64,000 nucleotides of DNA from Oscillatoriales cyanobacterium. GTDB taxonomy: Bacteria; Cyanobacteriota; Cyanobacteriia; Cyanobacteriales; Microcoleaceae. This document shows, piece after piece, positions 60,143 through 64,000 of this stretch. Location of the stretch: positions 34,097 to 98,096 of the forward strand of contig RDYN01000052.1 in assembly GCA_004293365.1 (NCBI GenBank), given 5' to 3'. The position numbers and the translations under genes were made by a program. Under the pieces are notes generated by a model. The model saw nothing but the letters and a program-made list of their open reading frames with translations. It ran no database searches and was not told the origin of the DNA. Each line of letters opens with the position of its first letter. The first letter of the stretch is position 1.

Positions 60143-60475
60143 ATGAGTCTCACGCTCAATCGTATTAGAATGTTGCCACCACAAGCCGAAAAAAAGTTGC
60201 AATGCTGGATTCGCAGCCGTCATTTAATTTGTACTGGCAATTTTTACATCTTTGAAACTATAGACTATAGCGCTATTGAGCGTTTTACCGAGTCGATTAC
60301 GGCTTTAGGAGGAACATTAATCTCGGTTCAGCCGATCGACAAAATTTGGATGGGCGATCACCGTCAAGTCATTCTATATCGTGCCAAAGCCAGTTTGCAT
60401 ACGCCTTGTCACAACCTCAAGCAATACTGGTTTAAATATGGTAGTTTCCAGACTAGGTTCGATCCAAGCTCTTGA
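60143..60475 (+). CDS. cpeR: CpeR-like activator of phycoerythrin genes
   Basis: 110 residues from the ATG at 60143, or 101 from 60170 (MLPPQAEKKLQCWIRS). Contains HLICTGNFYIFETIDYSAIE, ITALGGTLISVQPIDKIWMG and LKQYWFKYGSFQTRF. Size, sequence and place after PE linkers fit CpeR, which is needed for expression of the phycoerythrin structural genes cpeBA. Those genes are not in the window. Its stop overlaps the likely TTG start of ccaS by three bases, so the operon seems to run into the kinase. Confidence 0.65.
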   Translation: MSLTLNRIRMLPPQAEKKLQCWIRSRHLICTGNFYIFETIDYSAIERFTESITALGGTLISVQPIDKIWMGDHRQVILYRAKASLHTPCHNLKQYWFKYGSFQTRFDPSS

Positions 60476-63177
60476 TCTGGCTGATAGTGGTTAGCATGGT
60501 TGCAGCATTGTTGTTGCGTGTTGGTGACATCCTGATTTTCCTAGGAATTAAGCAACCATTTTCTATGCTAAGTAACATTTTTCTAGTTGCGATCGGTATT
60601 TTACTTGTAGTAGTAATTTGCCCCTGCTTCAAACAGGAAGTAGCCCGACGACAAACAGCGGAAGGGGTGCTGCGACAACAAACCGATCGCGAACGGTTAG
60701 TCAATCAAATTGCTCAACACATTCGCCAGTCTCTTGATTTGGACGAAGTGCTAGAAACGACTGTGGCAGATGTACAGCGCTTTCTGGAAGCCGATCGCGT
60801 TCTCATTTACCGCCTGTGGCCAGACGGAACGGGTAGCGCCATTAACGAAGCCGTTTTACCCCCTTATCCCGTCATTTTAGGAAAATCCTTCCCAGCAGAA
60901 GTCTTTCCCAAGGAGTACCATGAGGCTTATTCTTTAGGAAAAACCCGCCTCATTGCCAATCTTGAAGAAGCCGATCTCGAAAATTGTCTGACTGATTTTC
61001 TCCAACAATTTGGAGTCACAGCCAAATTAGTTGTCCCCATCATCCAAGAAAATCGGGAGTTTGAGGGGAATCCTTCTGTACCCTATCTTTGGGGGTTATT
61101 GATTGCTCACCAATGCGATCGCCCGCGCGTCTGGGAAACCTGGGAATTGGAGTTGATGCAGCAACTAGCGACACAGGTGGCGATCGCCATTCAACAGTCT
61201 GAATTATACCAACAGCTTCAACAACTCAATGCCGAACTAGAACAGCGCGTCCAACAGCGTACCGAAGAATTAGCTCGCGCCAACGTCGCCCTAAGAGCCG
61301 AAATTGGCGAACGACAGCGCACCGAAGTAGAACTGCGCCACACCAACCACACCCTAAAAACCCTGATTACCGCCTCTCCTCGCGCTATCTTCACGCTGGA
61401 TATAGAAGGGTACGTCAAGATTTGGAACCCCGCCGCCGAACAGATGTTTGGTTGGAATGAAGCAGAAGTCATCAACCATCCCAACCCAATTTTTATCGAC
61501 GATCCATTAGAAGATTATTCCACTCTCCGCAGCAATCTCCTGCAAGGAATCACCTATAGTGTCGAAATGCGCCGCCACAAAAAAGACGGTAGTGCGATCG
61601 ACATTATCTTTTCCGCCGCCCCCTTAAAAAATAGTGAAAATCAGATTGACGGCGTTGTCGCAGTGATTGCTGACATTACCGAACAAAAACAACAAGCAGA
61701 ACAAGTGCGGTTGCTCCAGTCAGTTGTCGTCAACACAAATGATGCCGTCGTCATTACCGAAGCCGAACCGATTGACGAACCAGGCCTCCGTATTATCTAT
61801 GTCAATGAAGCATTTACCAAGATCACCGGATATAGCCCAGAGGAAGTTTTGGGCAAAACACCCCGGATTTTGCACGGCCCAAAAACCGATCGCGCAGAAC
61901 TAGACAAGATTCGGAGCGCGCTCTCCCGTTGGGAATCTGTCACCGTTGAAGTGATTAACTACCGCAAAAATGGCTCCGAATATTGGAATGAATTCAGCAT
62001 TGTCCCCGTAGCCGATCGCACAGGTTGGTATACCCACTGGATCGCCATACAGCGAGACACAACCGAACGAAAACAAGCAGAACAAGCCCTGCGACATAGC
62101 GAAGAACGCTTTCGATCGCTAATTGAAAATGCTCTAGACATCATTATGATTCTCAATACAGATGGCACTATCCACTACGTCAGTCCTTCTGTAGAAAAAG
62201 TCTTAGGATATCCCGTCTCTGAACTCGTAGGAAAGAAAATATTTGAGCCAATTCATCCCGATGATTTTACCACTACTTACCACAGTTTCACCAATACCCT
62301 ACAAAGTGCAGAAATAACCCCTCCTCTTGAGTTCCGCTACCGTCACAAAGACAAATCTTGGAGAACTTTGGAAGCTATCAGCCAGCCTTTTATAGACAAT
62401 GCCGCTACCACACAAATTATAGTCAATGCTCGTGATATCACCGAACGCAAACGACTCGATGAAATTCGATTAGCCCTAGAGCGCGAAAAAGAACTGAGTA
62501 TTCTCAAAACCCGCTTCTTCTCAATGGCATCCCATGAATTTCGCACCCCACTCAGTACCGCTCTGGCAGCAGCTCAAGTCCTAGAAAACAGTCCCAGCGC
62601 GTGGAATGACTCCTCCAAGCGACAGAGAAACCTGCATCGAATTCAAGATTCTGTGAGGAATATGGTGCAGTTGCTCGATGATATTTTAACCATCAATCGC
62701 GCCGAAACAGGGAAACTAGATTTTAATCCAAAACTTTTAGTTTTAGACAAGTTTTGCCAGCAATTTGTCGAAGAGATTCGGCTCAGCACTGGCAGTCAGT
62801 ATACCCTCACATTTACCTGTGAAGGAAATCCCATTCCCGTTTGTTTGGATGAAAGGTTGTTGCGTTCTATTCTATCTAATATATTATCGAATGCGATTAA
62901 ATATTCCCCGAAAGGAGGCAATGTTAATCTCGGTCTAGAGTTTCAGTTAGACGCAGTTATCCTTCAGGTTGAAGATAGAGGAATTGGCATTTTCCCTGAA
63001 GATCGAAAGCAGTTGTTTGAACCATTTCACCGAGGCAAGAATGTCCGAACTATTCCGGGCACAGGATTGGGATTGATCGTGGTCAAAAAATGCGTTGACT
63101 TGCACCAAGGCACAATTCAGATTACCAGTGAAGTCGGCATTGGCACAACCTGTGTGGTAACGCTACCGTTGCTATAG
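60472..63177 (+). CDS. ccaS: Cyanobacteriochrome histidine kinase CcaS
   Basis: 901 residues if it starts at the TTG overlapping cpeR; GTG 60487 or ATG 60496 are alternatives. Two membrane segments (to about 52), a GAF domain (about 78-245), a coiled coil, three PAS domains (about 285-400, 415-540, 545-670), HisKA with His688 in SMASHEFRTPLS, and HATPase with NILSNAIKYSPKGG, EDRGIGIFPE and GTGLGLIVVKK. In the GAF, Cys172 in ENCLTDFLQQFGVTAKLVVP lies at the bilin-binding position, with Leu instead of the usual His after it. Expected to sense green/red light and phosphorylate CcaR. Confidence 0.8.
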   Translation: MIWLIVVSMVAALLLRVGDILIFLGIKQPFSMLSNIFLVAIGILLVVVICPCFKQEVARRQTAEGVLRQQTDRERLVNQIAQHIRQSLDLDEVLETTVADVQRFLEADRVLIYRLWPDGTGSAINEAVLPPYPVILGKSFPAEVFPKEYHEAYSLGKTRLIANLEEADLENCLTDFLQQFGVTAKLVVPIIQENREFEGNPSVPYLWGLLIAHQCDRPRVWETWELELMQQLATQVAIAIQQSELYQQLQQLNAELEQRVQQRTEELARANVALRAEIGERQRTEVELRHTNHTLKTLITASPRAIFTLDIEGYVKIWNPAAEQMFGWNEAEVINHPNPIFIDDPLEDYSTLRSNLLQGITYSVEMRRHKKDGSAIDIIFSAAPLKNSENQIDGVVAVIADITEQKQQAEQVRLLQSVVVNTNDAVVITEAEPIDEPGLRIIYVNEAFTKITGYSPEEVLGKTPRILHGPKTDRAELDKIRSALSRWESVTVEVINYRKNGSEYWNEFSIVPVADRTGWYTHWIAIQRDTTERKQAEQALRHSEERFRSLIENALDIIMILNTDGTIHYVSPSVEKVLGYPVSELVGKKIFEPIHPDDFTTTYHSFTNTLQSAEITPPLEFRYRHKDKSWRTLEAISQPFIDNAATTQIIVNARDITERKRLDEIRLALEREKELSILKTRFFSMASHEFRTPLSTALAAAQVLENSPSAWNDSSKRQRNLHRIQDSVRNMVQLLDDILTINRAETGKLDFNPKLLVLDKFCQQFVEEIRLSTGSQYTLTFTCEGNPIPVCLDERLLRSILSNILSNAIKYSPKGGNVNLGLEFQLDAVILQVEDRGIGIFPEDRKQLFEPFHRGKNVRTIPGTGLGLIVVKKCVDLHQGTIQITSEVGIGTTCVVTLPLL

Positions 63178-63249
63178 CGACAGGAAGTTCGGCCGCGCGC
63201 AATGTACGGGATGTAACAGATGGATGGAAGAAGAAAATGCTTTTAATTA

Positions 63250-63480
63250 TTAATTTTTATGTCCGCGACGGAACCAAGCGAATATATTAAAATCTCCCTG
63301 CATTTTTGCCAATTCCTGTTGGTGCTGCTTGGCTGTAGCATAATACCACTGGCAATAAAGCTCAAATTCTTGACGGTACTTAACTTCGTCGTAAAACTCG
63401 CGGACAACTTGGTGTCTCTGAAAAATTTCGGCTGTTGGAGTCGGTTCTGGGACAATGTTTTGTAGCTCGTGGGGCAACAT
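63250..63480 (-). CDS. Small conserved cyanobacterial protein, unknown function
   Basis: 76 residues with no membrane span: PEPTPTAEIFQRHQVVREFY, then DEVKYRQEFELYCQWYYATA and LAKMQGDFNIFAWFRRG. The dense aromatic and charged pattern looks like a helical soluble protein, and I recall similar short proteins in other cyanobacteria. Convergent with ccaS. Confidence 0.7.
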   Translation of the reverse strand: MLPHELQNIVPEPTPTAEIFQRHQVVREFYDEVKYRQEFELYCQWYYATAKQHQQELAKMQGDFNIFAWFRRGHKN

Positions 63481-63536
63481 AATTGTTTGGGGGCGACGGT
63501 GGCAAATATTGATGTAATGACTTTAAGCTAACACAT

Positions 63537-63572
63537 AGCAGTTGACAGTTGATAGTTGACACTTGACAGTGG
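63537..63572. repeat. Period-7 microsatellite TTGACAG
   Basis: Four to five copies of GTTGACA/GTTGATA/CTTGACA. Confidence 0.85.
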
Positions 63573-63580
63573 TTAGTGGG

Positions 63581-63679
63581 ACGGTTTGTAGTGCGGACTT
63601 AAGTCCGCAACATGAGAGCGGACTTAAGTCCGCACTACGAACCAATCTGATTGGGGTTAATCCGTCGGACACGATATAA
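63581..63679. repeat. 99-bp direct repeat, copy 1
   Basis: Identical to 63902-64000. It includes the GGACTTAAGTCC hairpin (GTAGTGCGGACTTAAGTCCG and its partner) plus 35 bp that encode the end of a DUF218 gene. Confidence 0.95.
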
Positions 63680-63842
63680 ACTGGTGTAGATAATAGGTAT
63701 CCGGCAATAAATCCAGGGCGAATGCTAGCCCGTTGCTTTGGGATGCTGCAATATCCTGCTGGGTTATCTGAAAATCTGTTGGTGCGGCAATTACTTTTAT
63801 TCCCTGGCGCTGAAAAATTAAGAGCGATCGAGTCCTGTGCAT
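63657..63842 (-). pseudogene. C-terminal fragment of a DUF218 (YdcF/SanA-like) protein
   Basis: 61 codons: HRTRSLLIFQRQGIKVIAAP, TDFQITQQDIAASQSN, then LLPDTYYLHQFISCPTD and stop. This is the end of DUF218 membrane proteins, in which a His before RS-x-x-I-F is followed by G-I-x-V-I-P-A-P-T-D. The ATG is just the internal Met before that His; the first two thirds are missing and repeat sequence takes their place. Confidence 0.7.
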
Positions 63843-63901
63843 GGCCGATTTGATTTTAAATTTGATTGTAATATTCTGTCCGGTCGATTACCATAAGAAA
63901 A

Positions 63902-64000
63902 ACGGTTTGTAGTGCGGACTTAAGTCCGCAACATGAGAGCGGACTTAAGTCCGCACTACGAACCAATCTGATTGGGGTTAATCCGTCGGACACGATATAA
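63902..64000. repeat. 99-bp direct repeat, copy 2 (runs to the window edge)
   Basis: Same sequence as 63581-63679 without mismatch; it may continue beyond the window. Preceded by CCGGTCGATTACCATAA, the terminal sequence of the MITE-like element at 4351-4458. Confidence 0.95.
63978..64000 (-). CDS. Last codons of a second DUF218 gene copy, rest outside the window
   Basis: The minus strand encodes FISCPTD and the TAA at 63978-63980, as at the end of the fragment at 63657. A fuller copy of the gene probably continues past the window edge (inference). Confidence 0.5.

Overview
The window is chromosomal DNA of a cyanobacterium, most likely a filamentous non-heterocystous type (Microcoleus/Oscillatoria/Phormidium-like; the genus is inferred). 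It is full of the HIP1 octamer GCGATCGC and of seven-base short tandem repeats. It carries genes confined to oxygenic phototrophs: ndhL, ndhK, ftrV, phycobilisome rod linkers, an ABA4-like protein and a CcaS/CcaR photosensory pair. Gene density is moderate, and many intergenic gaps hold dispersed palindromic repeats.

Layout. 1-9.5 kb: a truncated sensor kinase, a membrane GTPase, a tandem array of a palindromic repeat, a lipoprotein with a broken tail, the trpA/DUF3007/ndhL group, tRNA-Leu(UAA) and a second kinase paralogous to the first. 9.9-17.9 kb: a relic of a restriction-modification methylase, a radical SAM protein overlapping a methyltransferase-like gene, and urease genes ureD-ureA-ureB, separated from ureC by a GT61 glycosyltransferase; ureC carries an in-frame repeat insertion. 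18-28.5 kb: a run of repeat proteins (HEAT, NACHT-HEAT with 17 near-identical units, pentapeptide, LRR), a FAD-dependent oxidoreductase and a 31-residue membrane microprotein. 28.8-42.4 kb: ABA4-like protein, a GAF protein with a degenerate kinase end, pyrD, a GT1 glycosyltransferase, a transaldolase-like gene, a Ser/Thr kinase with WD40 repeats, transposon relics and tandem repeats, a Ca2+/H+ exchanger and a solitary ndhK.

42.6-52.5 kb is the most unusual part. Two related gene sets lie on the same strand. One is HEPN + ParA-like 'KGGVGR' ATPase + P-loop ATPase as three genes. The other is HEPN + one large protein that looks like the same two ATPases fused. A small ABM/VOC/GNAT gene group lies between them, and a TnpB-only IS200/IS605-type element sits just upstream of the three-gene set. 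I infer a two-ATPase/HEPN effector system, possibly defensive; I cannot name a characterised system with this composition.

53-64 kb: a GH57-family protein, ftrV, then a chromatic-acclimation cluster: ccaR facing cpeC, a second rod linker, cpeR and ccaS. The ccaR-cpeC gap contains an exact match to the published CcaR G-box and two near matches. The expected circuit is that the CcaS GAF domain senses green/red light, CcaR is phosphorylated and binds the G-boxes, and the phycoerythrin linkers plus the activator CpeR are expressed. The window ends in a duplicated DUF218 gene tail flanked by 99-bp direct repeats.
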